DNA from: JAJDZL01 sp965221175
Lineage (GTDB): Bacteria; Pseudomonadota; Gammaproteobacteria; Arenicellales; JAJDZL01
NCBI GenBank assembly: GCA_965221175.1
Contig: OZ244867.1
Location: 1,736,001-1,800,000, forward strand
DNA length: 64,000 nucleotides
Direction: 5' to 3'
This document shows, piece after piece, positions 27,884-36,910 of the stretch; the first letter of the stretch is position 1, and every line of letters begins with the position of its first letter. A model generated the notes under the pieces. The model did not search any database. It saw only the letters and a program-made list of their open reading frames with translations, and was not told where the DNA came from. A program made the position numbers and the translations under genes.

Positions 27884-29278
27884 TCATCCAAGATCATCAG
27901 ATTTCAATCCTTCAATCCTTTTCATCTCTTCATCCCACGCATTCTGAATTCGATCCAGACTTTCCTCGGAGTCTGCTTCAAATCTCATTACGATTTCTTC
28001 CGCTGTGTTTGATGCACGCATTAAAGCAAATCCATCTTCAAAATCAGCTCGAATGCCATCTAGAAAACTGATCCTAGCATCACAAAACGTTACATGACGT
28101 TTAAAATTTTCAATCTGCTGATGAGGACGGTCACACTTAATCCGTATCTCCGGCGTACTGACGAATGACGGCAGACTGTCAAATATTTCGTATACCGATT
28201 GCTCACTGTTCACAAGCAATTCACACAACCTCGCCGCTGCATAGATGCCGTCGTCGAATCCAGGCCAGCGATCATGGAAAAACAGATGACCACTCATCTC
28301 GCCACCAAATATTCCATCACACTCCCGAAGTTTTGCTTTCATCAGAGAGTGTCCAGTCATCCACATGATTGGTTCTCCGCCTGCTTTTTCAATTTCAGAA
28401 GGCAACGCTCTCGTACACTTTACGTCGAACACTACCTTCCGCCCCGGGTGCCTGGACAGTATTTCCTTCGCGAACAGTATCATCAATCTGTCGGGCCAAA
28501 TGACCTCGCCATTCGGAGAAACTGCAACGAGTCTGTCACCGTCTCCATCCAGCGCCAGCCCTACATCAGCTTTTTCATCTGTAACCATTTCTACGAGATC
28601 AGCCAAATTCTTTAATACAGTCGGGTCGGCCTCATGATTTGGAAACGTACCATCGACTTCGCAATACAGTTCGATAACTTCACATCCGATCTGTCGCAGA
28701 ATATTAGGAGCAAATGAGCCAGCAATTCCGTTCGCACAGTCTATTACCACTTTCAATGGGCTCTTCAGTCGAATATCCGAGCAAATGGCATCATAGTAGT
28801 CAGCAACCACTGAGTTTTTCTTCAATCTGCCACGGCCATGCCGAAAATTCCCTTTGTTTATGCGGTTGTATAGTTTTTGGATGTTCTCACCATAGAGGGA
28901 TTGCCCTAACAGAACCATTTTGACACCGTTGTATTCCGGCGGGTTGTGACTTGCGGTGACCATCAGTCCGGTATTGGTGCCCAAACAGTGTGTGGCAAAA
29001 TACATCACTGGAGTTGGGACCATTCCTACATCGATTACAGTACATCCGGTAGACAGAATTCCCTCAATCAAAGCATCCTTCAATTCGGGACTGGACAGCC
29101 TGGCATCGGAAGCAACTACAAGTTGATGGACATCCTTGATCAGGCAAACGGTGCCGTAAGACTGGCCAATCTTGTGCATGACGTCGCTCGACAGTTCCTC
29201 ATCTGCCAATCCTCGAATGTCATACATTTTGAAGATATGTTGCGGAACTTGTTTTTTCTTCTTGAAAAAACGAATCAT
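27884..29278 (-). CDS. algC: Phosphomannomutase/phosphoglucomutase
   Basis: This alpha-D-phosphohexomutase interconverts the 1- and 6-phosphates of mannose or glucose for nucleotide sugars of lipopolysaccharide and exopolysaccharide. The 464-residue protein has the early MYDIRGLADEEL motif, the phosphoserine loop VTASHNPPEYNGVK, the metal loop DGDGDRL near residue 240, and the sugar loop GGEMSGHLFF. The C-terminal phosphate-binding region reads RASNTAEEIVMRFEA. It lies six bases after lpdA on the same strand. The symbol follows the AlgC-type dual enzyme; specificity is not proven. Confidence 0.9.
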   Translation of the reverse strand: MIRFFKKKKQVPQHIFKMYDIRGLADEELSSDVMHKIGQSYGTVCLIKDVHQLVVASDARLSSPELKDALIEGILSTGCTVIDVGMVPTPVMYFATHCLGTNTGLMVTASHNPPEYNGVKMVLLGQSLYGENIQKLYNRINKGNFRHGRGRLKKNSVVADYYDAICSDIRLKSPLKVVIDCANGIAGSFAPNILRQIGCEVIELYCEVDGTFPNHEADPTVLKNLADLVEMVTDEKADVGLALDGDGDRLVAVSPNGEVIWPDRLMILFAKEILSRHPGRKVVFDVKCTRALPSEIEKAGGEPIMWMTGHSLMKAKLRECDGIFGGEMSGHLFFHDRWPGFDDGIYAAARLCELLVNSEQSVYEIFDSLPSFVSTPEIRIKCDRPHQQIENFKRHVTFCDARISFLDGIRADFEDGFALMRASNTAEEIVMRFEADSEESLDRIQNAWDEEMKRIEGLKSDDLG

Positions 29279-29284
29279 TAAACG

Positions 29285-30715
29285 TCAGTTGATCCGATGT
29301 ATGCCTCGACTGTCTACTGACAACGCAGCTTCATGAACCGCTTCGGACAATGTGGGATGTGCATGAATGGTTCTTGCCAAATCTTCCGCACTGGCATGGA
29401 ACTCCATTGCGACGACTGCTTCAGTGATCAGCTCGGATGCGTGCGGCCCAATGATATGCACACCCAAAATTTGATCGCTGCGGGCATCCGCAACCACTTT
29501 AACAAATCCTGAAGTATCTTCCATCGCTTTGGCGCGTCCCGTTGCGGCAAACGGAAACTTGCCGGTTTTGCACTCTCCGCCTGCTGCAACAACCTCTTTT
29601 TCAGTCAATCCCACCCACGCGATTTCCGGTGACGTATAGATTACCCAAGGCACAGTTTCGTAATTGACATGTCCGTGACTGGTCGCAATTCTCTCAGCAA
29701 CAGCCACTCCCTCTTCCGATCCTTTATGTGCCAGCATAGGACCTCGAACACTGTCACCGATTGCATATACGTTATTTTCATTTGTCTTGCAGTGTTCGTC
29801 TACCTGAATGAATCCGCGTTCATCCAATAAGATACCGCTGTCTTCGGTAAAGAGGCTATCGGTATAGGGTCTACGCCCGATACAAACAATCAGTCGGTCT
29901 ACGGACAGTCGTACTTCTTCGCCTTCAACTGTGTAAGTTACGTCGATGTAATCATCAACAAGTGCCGCTGATTCCACTCTAGCGCCCAACTGAATGTTCA
30001 GTCCTTGCTTCTGGAATAGCTTGGCTGCTTCAGCAGTTATTTCATCGTCGGCAGCAGGCAGAAAGTCGTATAGTGCTTCCAGCACTGTTACCTCAGAACC
30101 CAATCGGTTCCACACGCTGCCGAGCTCGAGACCGATTACACCAGCACCCACGATGCCTAGTTTTTCAGGCACGCTTTCAAATGCAAGAGCACCAGCAGAG
30201 TCGACGATTCGGTTACCGTCGAATGGAATACTCGGGAGTTCAATCGGCGTTGAGCCACTCGCAAGAATTACCTGAGTCGCAGTAATTTCACCGGATTTTT
30301 CGTTGGTTTCGCAATCCAGCAGTTCAACAGTTTCACCACCAGCATATCGTCCGTGGGCGTGAATAGACTTGATTTTGTTCACCTTCAGAAGTGCTGCGAT
30401 TCCTCGAGTCAAGCTGTTGACGATCTTGGTCTTGCGCTTCATCATCGTCGCAATATCCATATTGACCTTATCAACAATAATGCCGTGGGTAGCATAACTC
30501 GTCAAGACATTGTGGTATCTTTCCGTAGAGTCAAGAAGCGCCTTGGAAGGTATGCACCCGACATTCAAACAAGTGCCGCCGAGCGCGGGCTTGCCATTGT
30601 CACCGGTCCAGCGATCAATGCAGACGGTATTCAGTCCGAGCTGCGCACATCGAATGGCTGCAACATATCCTGCTGGCCCCGCTCCTATGACGGCAACATC
30701 GTAAGACTCACTCAT
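29285..30715 (-). CDS. lpdA: Dihydrolipoyl dehydrogenase (E3)
   Basis: E3 reoxidises the dihydrolipoyl groups of the 2-oxoglutarate dehydrogenase complex and passes electrons to NAD. The 476-residue flavoprotein has an N-terminal FAD motif GAGPAGYVAAIR, the redox disulphide GGTCLNVGCIPSK, the NAD motif GAGVIGLELG, an AIGDSVRGPMLAHK FAD loop, and the C-terminal HAHPTLSEAVHEA with the catalytic His. It is third in the sucA-sucB-lpdA unit, 12 bases after sucB. Confidence 0.96.
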   Translation of the reverse strand: MSESYDVAVIGAGPAGYVAAIRCAQLGLNTVCIDRWTGDNGKPALGGTCLNVGCIPSKALLDSTERYHNVLTSYATHGIIVDKVNMDIATMMKRKTKIVNSLTRGIAALLKVNKIKSIHAHGRYAGGETVELLDCETNEKSGEITATQVILASGSTPIELPSIPFDGNRIVDSAGALAFESVPEKLGIVGAGVIGLELGSVWNRLGSEVTVLEALYDFLPAADDEITAEAAKLFQKQGLNIQLGARVESAALVDDYIDVTYTVEGEEVRLSVDRLIVCIGRRPYTDSLFTEDSGILLDERGFIQVDEHCKTNENNVYAIGDSVRGPMLAHKGSEEGVAVAERIATSHGHVNYETVPWVIYTSPEIAWVGLTEKEVVAAGGECKTGKFPFAATGRAKAMEDTSGFVKVVADARSDQILGVHIIGPHASELITEAVVAMEFHASAEDLARTIHAHPTLSEAVHEAALSVDSRGIHRIN

Positions 30716-30727
30716 TGAAAACCTCTC

Positions 30728-31963
30728 CTACAATTCCAGCAGCAATCGCGAAGGGTCTTCAATCGCATCCTTGATCCCAATAAGAAAAGTGACCGCCTCA
30801 CGCCCGTCGATTATCCTGTGATCATAGGTGAGTGCCAGATACATCATCGGCCGAGCGACTATCGCCCCGCTTTCAACTACAGGACGTTCCTGAATCTTAT
30901 GCATGCCGAGAATGGCGCTTTGCGGAGGATTGACGATCGGAGTAGATATAAGCGAACCAAATACGCCTCCGTTGGTGATGGTGAATGTACCACCGCTTAA
31001 TTCGCCAAGTGAAAGTGTTCCTGATTTGGCTCGCTCGCCGAAATCTCTAATCTGCTGTTCAATCTGTGCGAAACCCTTCAAGTGGGCATCCCGAACAATC
31101 GGAACAACCAGCCCACGTGGGGAAGATACTGCAATTCCTACGTCATAGTAATCGCGATAGACAATGTCGTTGCCATCGATAGTGGCGTTCACTGCCGAAA
31201 TGGATTTCAAGGATTCAACAGCTGCCTTGACAAAAAAGGACATGAAACCGAGTCGTGCGTCATGTTTGTTCTCGAATAATTCCCGGTATTGTTTCCGTAA
31301 TGCCATCACTGCGCTCATGTCCACTTCATTGAATGTCGTCAACAGCGCCGCAGTGTGCTGGGCCTGAACAAGGCGGTCCGCGATAGTTCGGCGAATTCGG
31401 CTCATGGGCTGACGGCGAGCCTCTCTCCCTTCTGCCGCCACCGGTTTCGCGGCTTCCTTGACTACATTATCAGCGGGCTTTGGGGGAGCCTTAGCGTCTT
31501 TCGATTCCATAAATTTCACTAAATCCGCTTTGGTTACTCGGCCTTCCTTGCCGCTACCGACGACTTTGCTGACAACAATGCCCTGCTCAGCGGCAAAACG
31601 ACGAACCGCTGGACTCAATTTTTCTTTGATCTTTACTGCGGCAGACGACTCTTCGACTTCAGTTTTTTCATCTTGAGTGGCTTTTTTCGCGGGAATCTCA
31701 AGAGGCAGCTCCTCAGACTCTTGAACAGAGGCACTTACAACAGCAAGAACATCGTTTTCGTAAATCGTATCTCCGGCTGACTTGAAAATTTCATCCACAA
31801 CTCCGTCGCTGGGGGCAGGAACTTCAAGCACAATCTTTTCAGTCTCAATCTCTACCAAAAGCTCATCCCGTCTGAAACCATCCCCAACGTTCTTGTGCCA
31901 TGCAAGAACTGTGGCTTCACTCACCGATTCCGGCAACATGGGAGTCTTGATTTCAATTGACAT
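30728..31963 (-). CDS. sucB: 2-oxoglutarate dehydrogenase E2 (dihydrolipoyl succinyltransferase)
   Basis: E2 transfers the succinyl group from the E1 step to CoA. The 411-residue protein has one N-terminal lipoyl domain with the modified Lys in ETEKIVLEV near residue 43. A charged linker follows, then a peripheral-subunit-binding domain (SPAVRRFAAEQGI), then the catalytic domain with LTYDHRIIDGREAV, which holds the His and Asp of the active site. Its start overlaps the sucA stop by about 11 bases, so translation is coupled. Confidence 0.96.
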   Translation of the reverse strand: MSIEIKTPMLPESVSEATVLAWHKNVGDGFRRDELLVEIETEKIVLEVPAPSDGVVDEIFKSAGDTIYENDVLAVVSASVQESEELPLEIPAKKATQDEKTEVEESSAAVKIKEKLSPAVRRFAAEQGIVVSKVVGSGKEGRVTKADLVKFMESKDAKAPPKPADNVVKEAAKPVAAEGREARRQPMSRIRRTIADRLVQAQHTAALLTTFNEVDMSAVMALRKQYRELFENKHDARLGFMSFFVKAAVESLKSISAVNATIDGNDIVYRDYYDVGIAVSSPRGLVVPIVRDAHLKGFAQIEQQIRDFGERAKSGTLSLGELSGGTFTITNGGVFGSLISTPIVNPPQSAILGMHKIQERPVVESGAIVARPMMYLALTYDHRIIDGREAVTFLIGIKDAIEDPSRLLLEL

Positions 31964-34781
31964 TTTTTCTCACACTCCTGGGTTCTGAGATGGAAACAAC
32001 TTTACGGGTAATCGTGAGCGCTTCGGTGATCAGCTGTTGCTGCTGAGCCAGATGCACGCGGTAATTTCCGACCGCCGGGGATGGTGCTGCTACTCTGGAT
32101 TTGCATAGCAGTTTCTGGCTTTTTTTGAGACAATCTCGAATCTGATACCAAATCTGATACCACGCACCTTGGTTCTGCGGTTCCTCCTGACACCATAAAA
32201 CATCTTCTGCATTCGGATACGAATGCAGAAGATGGCCGAGTTCTGTTACCGGAAACGGATGCAGTTGTTCGATTCGGACGATCACGACATTGTCTATGTC
32301 CAGATGCTCGCGTATTTCCAACAAATCAAAATATACCTTCCCAGAACACAAAATTACGCGTGCTACGGCATCTCGATCCACTTTCTCGTCAATTTCATCA
32401 ATAATCGTCTGAAATCCATATCGAGTCAAATCACGCACATCCGATACTGAACCTTTGTGCCTTAGCAGGCTCTTCGGAGACATTACAATCAGAGGCCGGC
32501 GGTAAGGACGAATCGCCTGTCTACGCAGCATGTGAAACTTTTGTGCTGGAGTCGTGGGTACGCACACCTGCATATTGTCTCCGGCACACAGCTGAAGAAA
32601 TCTCTCAAGACGAGCAGATGAGTGCTCGGGACCTTGCCCTTCATAACCATGGGGGAGCAACAGCGTCAAGCCACAGTATCTGGCCCACTTTGCGAATCCG
32701 CTGCTAATGAACTGGTCAATGACAATCTGGGCTCCATTGGCGAAATCACCAAATTGCGCCTCCCACACGACCAAAGAATCCGGATCTGTTGTAGCATAAC
32801 CGTACTCGAATGCCAGAACCGCTTCTTCAGAGAGTAGAGAATTGAATATCTGACAATCCTCTGGATTGCGAATCGTCTTCAGAGGGCAGTAAACCTCTCG
32901 GCTTTTTTGCTCGTGCAATAGTGCATGACGATGCGAAAAAGTCCCACGTCCAATGTCTTCCCCTGACAAACGAATCTGAATTCCGTCATCAATTAGAGAC
33001 GCATACGCCATGGTTTCGGCAAATCCCCAATCGCCAGGCAGTTTGCCAACAGCCATGCTGCTTCGATCTGCCATAACTTTCTTGACCCGATTGTGCAACG
33101 TGAAATTTTCTGGCAACTTACTCAGCTTCGCAGTAAGTTCTCGAATCTTTTTCAGCGTCAGAGTCGTATCGACCGGATCCAACCAACTTGCTTTGCCAAA
33201 ACGAGACCAGTCAACGATCTTCTCCAATTTTGCGGGATCTATAATCTGACCGACAACCACTTCACCGCGATCGAGATTATCACGATATTCAAGCACCATT
33301 CTCTGGGCATCTTCATCCGACAGAATTCCGCGATCATCGAGTTCGGCGGCATATTTACGTCTTACAGGAACAGTTTTCTTAATTGCATCATACATGACGG
33401 GTTGAGTCATCATCGGCTCGTCCGCTTCGTTGTGTCCATATCTCCGATAACACACCATATCGATCACGACATCAGTGTGAAATTTCTGGCGATAGGCATG
33501 AGCAAGACGCGTTACGGAAACAACCGCTTCAGGATCGTCTCCATTAACATGAAAAATAGGTGCCTGCACCATTTTTGCGATTTCCGTACAGTAAACGGTA
33601 GAGCGGGCATCCAGTATGCTGCTGGTCGTGAATCCAATCTGATTGTTAATGATTACGTGGATGGTTCCGCCAATCTCGAAGCCGCGAGTATGAGACATAT
33701 TCAAGGTCTCCATTACGACACCCTGACCGGCAAAGGCTGCGTCACCATGTATAAGAATCGGAGTCACTTCGTTTTTGGCTTCATCGCGCCGACGATGCTG
33801 CCTCGCCCTCACCGAACCTTCAACAACCGGATTGATAATTTCAAGATGTGATGGATTGAAGGCGAGCGCCACATGGACAATTCCGCCGGCGGTATTGATA
33901 TCAGACGAAAATCCCTGGTGATATTTGACATCGCCGTGATCTTTCAGCCATGAACCGCTAGCCGACAGACTCCCCTCAAACTCTCCGAACACTTCGGTCG
34001 GTGCTTTTCCCAAAATGTTAATCAGCACATTGAGCCTTCCTCGATGAGCCATTCCGATAACGACCTCCTTGCCGCCACTCGTTCCAGACATTTCTACGAG
34101 TTCGTGCAGCATCGGTATCAGTGATTCGCCACCCTCCAGGGAGAATCTCTTTTGACCGACGTATTTCATGTGCAGATAAGTTTCCATGCACTCTGCCATG
34201 GTCAAAAGTTTCAGAATATTTTTGCGATCGTCATCCGAAATCACCGGACGCAGAGCTGTTTTCTCAATTCTGTCCTGAATCCACTCCAGCCGATTTGGAT
34301 CGGTTATATGCATGTATTCGTAGCCGATCGAACCGCAATAGGTCTGCTTGAAGAATTCGAGAATTTTAGATAGTGGAATCGATTCGGTATCTGCTACCGC
34401 ATCCACCTTGAATTTTTCAAACAAGTCGCTTTCTTCCAATCCTACTGCATCAAGACTGAGATCGGCGGTAAAAAAATCATCACTCAGTCCAAGTGGGTCG
34501 AGTTTTGCATTCAGATGACCGTAAACCTGATAACGTCGCAACAGGCGCTGCACAGCGGCTTGACGACGTATGTCATCCTGACTGACAAAGTCGTCGGAGT
34601 ATGAGGTTGCGGAAATAAGAGGCAGCTTTCGGCTGGTCTGTTCAAATGTCTCAAAGGTATCACGCCATTCTTCGGAGAGCGACTCCGGTTTTGAATGGTA
34701 CTGCCCGTATAAATCCTCCAGATAAGCCGCGCTGCCGGCGGCAAATCCGGTATCGTCAATTGTTTTGCTTGAATTGGTCAT
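31953..34781 (-). CDS. sucA: 2-oxoglutarate dehydrogenase E1
   Basis: E1 decarboxylates 2-oxoglutarate with thiamine diphosphate in the TCA cycle. The 942-residue protein begins with the E1o-type N-terminal arm containing AYLEDLYGQY, then GMAHRGRLNVL, a HLEIINPVVEG block and the ThDP pocket GDAAFAGQGV with NNQIGFTTS. The C-terminal half shows GHGYEGQGPEHSS-type residues (LPHGYEGQGPEHSS) of the MTHEFASE-like transketolase fold. The gene leads sucB, lpdA and the phosphohexomutase gene. Succinyl-CoA synthetase genes are not nearby. Confidence 0.96.
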   Translation of the reverse strand: MTNSSKTIDDTGFAAGSAAYLEDLYGQYHSKPESLSEEWRDTFETFEQTSRKLPLISATSYSDDFVSQDDIRRQAAVQRLLRRYQVYGHLNAKLDPLGLSDDFFTADLSLDAVGLEESDLFEKFKVDAVADTESIPLSKILEFFKQTYCGSIGYEYMHITDPNRLEWIQDRIEKTALRPVISDDDRKNILKLLTMAECMETYLHMKYVGQKRFSLEGGESLIPMLHELVEMSGTSGGKEVVIGMAHRGRLNVLINILGKAPTEVFGEFEGSLSASGSWLKDHGDVKYHQGFSSDINTAGGIVHVALAFNPSHLEIINPVVEGSVRARQHRRRDEAKNEVTPILIHGDAAFAGQGVVMETLNMSHTRGFEIGGTIHVIINNQIGFTTSSILDARSTVYCTEIAKMVQAPIFHVNGDDPEAVVSVTRLAHAYRQKFHTDVVIDMVCYRRYGHNEADEPMMTQPVMYDAIKKTVPVRRKYAAELDDRGILSDEDAQRMVLEYRDNLDRGEVVVGQIIDPAKLEKIVDWSRFGKASWLDPVDTTLTLKKIRELTAKLSKLPENFTLHNRVKKVMADRSSMAVGKLPGDWGFAETMAYASLIDDGIQIRLSGEDIGRGTFSHRHALLHEQKSREVYCPLKTIRNPEDCQIFNSLLSEEAVLAFEYGYATTDPDSLVVWEAQFGDFANGAQIVIDQFISSGFAKWARYCGLTLLLPHGYEGQGPEHSSARLERFLQLCAGDNMQVCVPTTPAQKFHMLRRQAIRPYRRPLIVMSPKSLLRHKGSVSDVRDLTRYGFQTIIDEIDEKVDRDAVARVILCSGKVYFDLLEIREHLDIDNVVIVRIEQLHPFPVTELGHLLHSYPNAEDVLWCQEEPQNQGAWYQIWYQIRDCLKKSQKLLCKSRVAAPSPAVGNYRVHLAQQQQLITEALTITRKVVSISEPRSVRKNVN

Positions 34782-35231
34782 GGCTCTAGTCCAAGGATAG
34801 ATTCTACAGATACTTAAAAGAATAGGGGGTTAGCTCTGGAAGCTTGAGAAAGGAATGGATCAAGCACGGCGAAATTTAATTACAGCGTTTGTGGTAACGT
34901 CTCGAAATTTCTTCGACGTGCAACCTGAATCCAGATTTGAACGTTCAATGTCTCAGAGAACAAAAATCTTGCAATTTTTCTTTTACTGGTGTTTTGTATG
35001 ACAGAAAATTATAAGCGAAACAGTCCACTGCAATGAATTGATTCAAGGTTAATCTACACACTCGCAAGCATTTGATGTCGGCTCGGCAATTCTGTGTACG
35101 AGAATTTTCTTCTGCATCCGAAAATTGAGGGAAGTTAGTATGAGTGTTGGGTAAATTTTGGGGGAGTGCGTGCGTCGAATTAAGCGGCCGGCTGAAGGTA
35201 GAAATCTCATCTCTTGAATGGGAATCTAAAC
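34782..35231. other. Intergenic region upstream of sucA
   Basis: This 450-base AT-rich gap lies between sucA and the frameshifted RES toxin gene, both on minus. It should contain the sucA promoter. A plus-strand ATG at 34855 follows an AAAGGA box and opens 48 codons with no recognisable family, which I do not call. No pairing or repeat of note was seen. Confidence 0.45.
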
Positions 35232-35818
35232 TTAATCTGGTGAGGTTGTTAGTGTAATGTCATAATCGGTCAGTGCACGCAGAAAGTCAGAATGTTCGAT
35301 GAGCGGCATTACTTCGAGTAATGCCAGTTTACAAATAGCTCTATCGAAAATTGCTATACACGCGTCACCTGTTAATCTTGATTGAAACATGATGCCGTCT
35401 GCCTCCGGTACATTTATATAGGTCGCAGCTGATAAAGCGCGGCCCGCTGTGTGGTTGGAGTCATGAACTACAGCTGCAGGAGCCGCAATGCGGGTTGCAC
35501 CATCTCCTCGAAGGTCAACAAGAGTGAGCTGCCCAATTGAGCACAGCGACACCATCAACATTGACTCAACATCCGAGCTCGGGAGTTCACGGTGCTTTCG
35601 GCGGGTAAATCGATTGCGAATGAGGGCTTCACAAAACAACGTACCGTTTCGGATGCGTATAGGATCGCGTAGCGCATCTCAGGGTCGCTAAACCGACTCG
35701 GTGCGGGAACAGCGCCAAGCATGTGTTTGTGGCCACTATTCATCAAGCGGAACATACGTCGGAGCCAGACGGTTTGAAGACATCCTCGAATACGGACGGG
35801 ATCATATCCCAGACTCAC
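35232..35818 (-). pseudogene. RES-domain toxin with an internal frameshift
   Basis: The RES domain is an NAD-degrading (NADase/phosphorylase) toxin fold. In one frame, from a GTG at 35818, the reading gives RRMFRLMNSG and PSRFSDPEMRYAILYASETV. In a second frame, from about 35639 on, it continues FCEALIRNRFTRRKHRELPS, then LTLVDLRGDGATRIAAPAAV and a late DGIMFQSRLTGDACIAIFDR, which is the normal RES ending. The two halves join at about 35640-35645, so a one-base change broke the gene. The gene start overlaps the upstream antitoxin stop by GTGA. A sequencing error at this point would restore a full toxin. Confidence 0.75.
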
Positions 35819-36429
35819 GTAAAATCGCCCTGCATATGCCCTTGTACCGCAGCTACTACTCGGTCTATTTCTCCTCTGCGCAATAGTATGAGAGGTTGCA
35901 CATCATCAAGCGAAGGATGAGGTGTTGTCAACCAGACCCAAGCCGCATAGCCATCGCCGAAATTCAGTGTAATTCTCTCAAGTCCTTTTAGTGGTCTGCT
36001 GAGATTATCAAACTGTAATGCTGGAAAAACATATCCGCGTTTAGCACCCCGCCAACCGATAATTTTGCCCTTTCGCAACCAATTGTGTACCGACTGACGA
36101 GTCTTGAGGCCAATCTGTGCAGCCAATTCACTGGTAGTCAGCAGGTCTTCACTTTTCCCCGGTTTCGTTCTTTTGGACATTTGCCTGTATGCATCCGCGG
36201 AGCTAACGTAATGTGGCGTCTCACCTGTAATAGTCTCAATTGTGGATTTGTCAATATGAGATCTGTCAACCTCTTCCGAGGATAGCGCGTTAGCTGCTAC
36301 AATCAGTGCCAATCGAACGGCATCGGGAAATTCAACCAGCGTGGCAACCTCAGTTGCACTGAGATTGTCGGCGGCGCGATGCAGCACACTTTCCAACTTC
36401 CGGTTGTTCCAACTTTTCGTCTTGGTCAT
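35815..36429 (-). CDS. Xre/MbcA/ParS-type antitoxin of a RES toxin system
   Basis: The 204-residue product precedes a RES toxin gene, as antitoxins of this system do. A helix-turn-helix-like segment (TTSELAAQIGLKTRQSVHNWLRKGKI) lies near residues 97-122, followed by GYVFPALQF. The last 40 residues (SLDDVQPLILLRRGEIDRVV) look like the toxin-binding domain with its D-G/D-x-x-P-x-x-x-L pattern. The overlap with the toxin gene argues for a single transcript. As the toxin is frameshifted, this gene may now be an orphan repressor. Confidence 0.68.
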   Translation of the reverse strand: MTKTKSWNNRKLESVLHRAADNLSATEVATLVEFPDAVRLALIVAANALSSEEVDRSHIDKSTIETITGETPHYVSSADAYRQMSKRTKPGKSEDLLTTSELAAQIGLKTRQSVHNWLRKGKIIGWRGAKRGYVFPALQFDNLSRPLKGLERITLNFGDGYAAWVWLTTPHPSLDDVQPLILLRRGEIDRVVAAVQGHMQGDFT

Positions 36430-36601
36430 AGTAATTCAAACAATTGGTAGTAATCAGTAAGTGTCAATATTGTCTATTTTGTCAAGTACGCATGTTCCTC
36501 AAGTACCAATACACGCGACAACACCAAAGCCTTTTCCTATCAAAAATTGAATTTGGCAGATATGGTTCTGTCACAGAATGTCAGAATGTGTCTAAAACAA
36601 C

Positions 36602-36824
36602 TCATTAAGAATCATACACGGATACAGAAAATCCGTTCACACGGTTGTCTTACTACTCGCTGGACCGACCACCTGGCGCTAGCGAGACAATGACTGTTTC
36701 TTTACTGGCTAGAGAATTGGGCCTGCCACTATTTGAAGTTAGGCTTAATAGCCTGATGAAAAAGTTTACGGGTGAGACAGCTGCAAAACTCCGTTTGAAT
36801 TTCGATGCGATTCAGAAATCATGA
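36602..36824 (+). pseudogene. Truncated AAA+ ATPase fragment with a broken Walker A
   Basis: The plus strand carries an AAA+ module in two frames. The first reads HTVVLLLAGP, and the second continues PPGASETMTVSLLARELG, LPLFEVRLNSLMKKF and TGETAAKLRLNFDAIQKS before a TGA at 36822-36824. Intact relatives read GPPGTGKTMTA-x-x-LA-x-E-L-x-LPLF-x-V-x-L with GETAAKLR. The tetranucleotide GACC is present twice at 36663-36666 and 36667-36670. Removing one copy gives GPPGAS in a single frame. The Lys of Walker A is also Glu here. Everything after the first third of the domain is gone. The rest of the 36430-36910 interval is AT-rich with no other coding signal. Confidence 0.75.
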
Positions 36825-36910
36825 GGCGTATATCTATTTCGCGAAATTGATAGCATCGATTTCCAGCGAAAACTCATGTAAGTCGAATCCATTGAAAACT
36901 CGCTCAGAGC

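Noticed and set aside
34855..35001. A 48-codon frame after an AAAGGA box upstream of sucA
   Set aside because: No recognisable family and no supporting context; it probably arises by chance.
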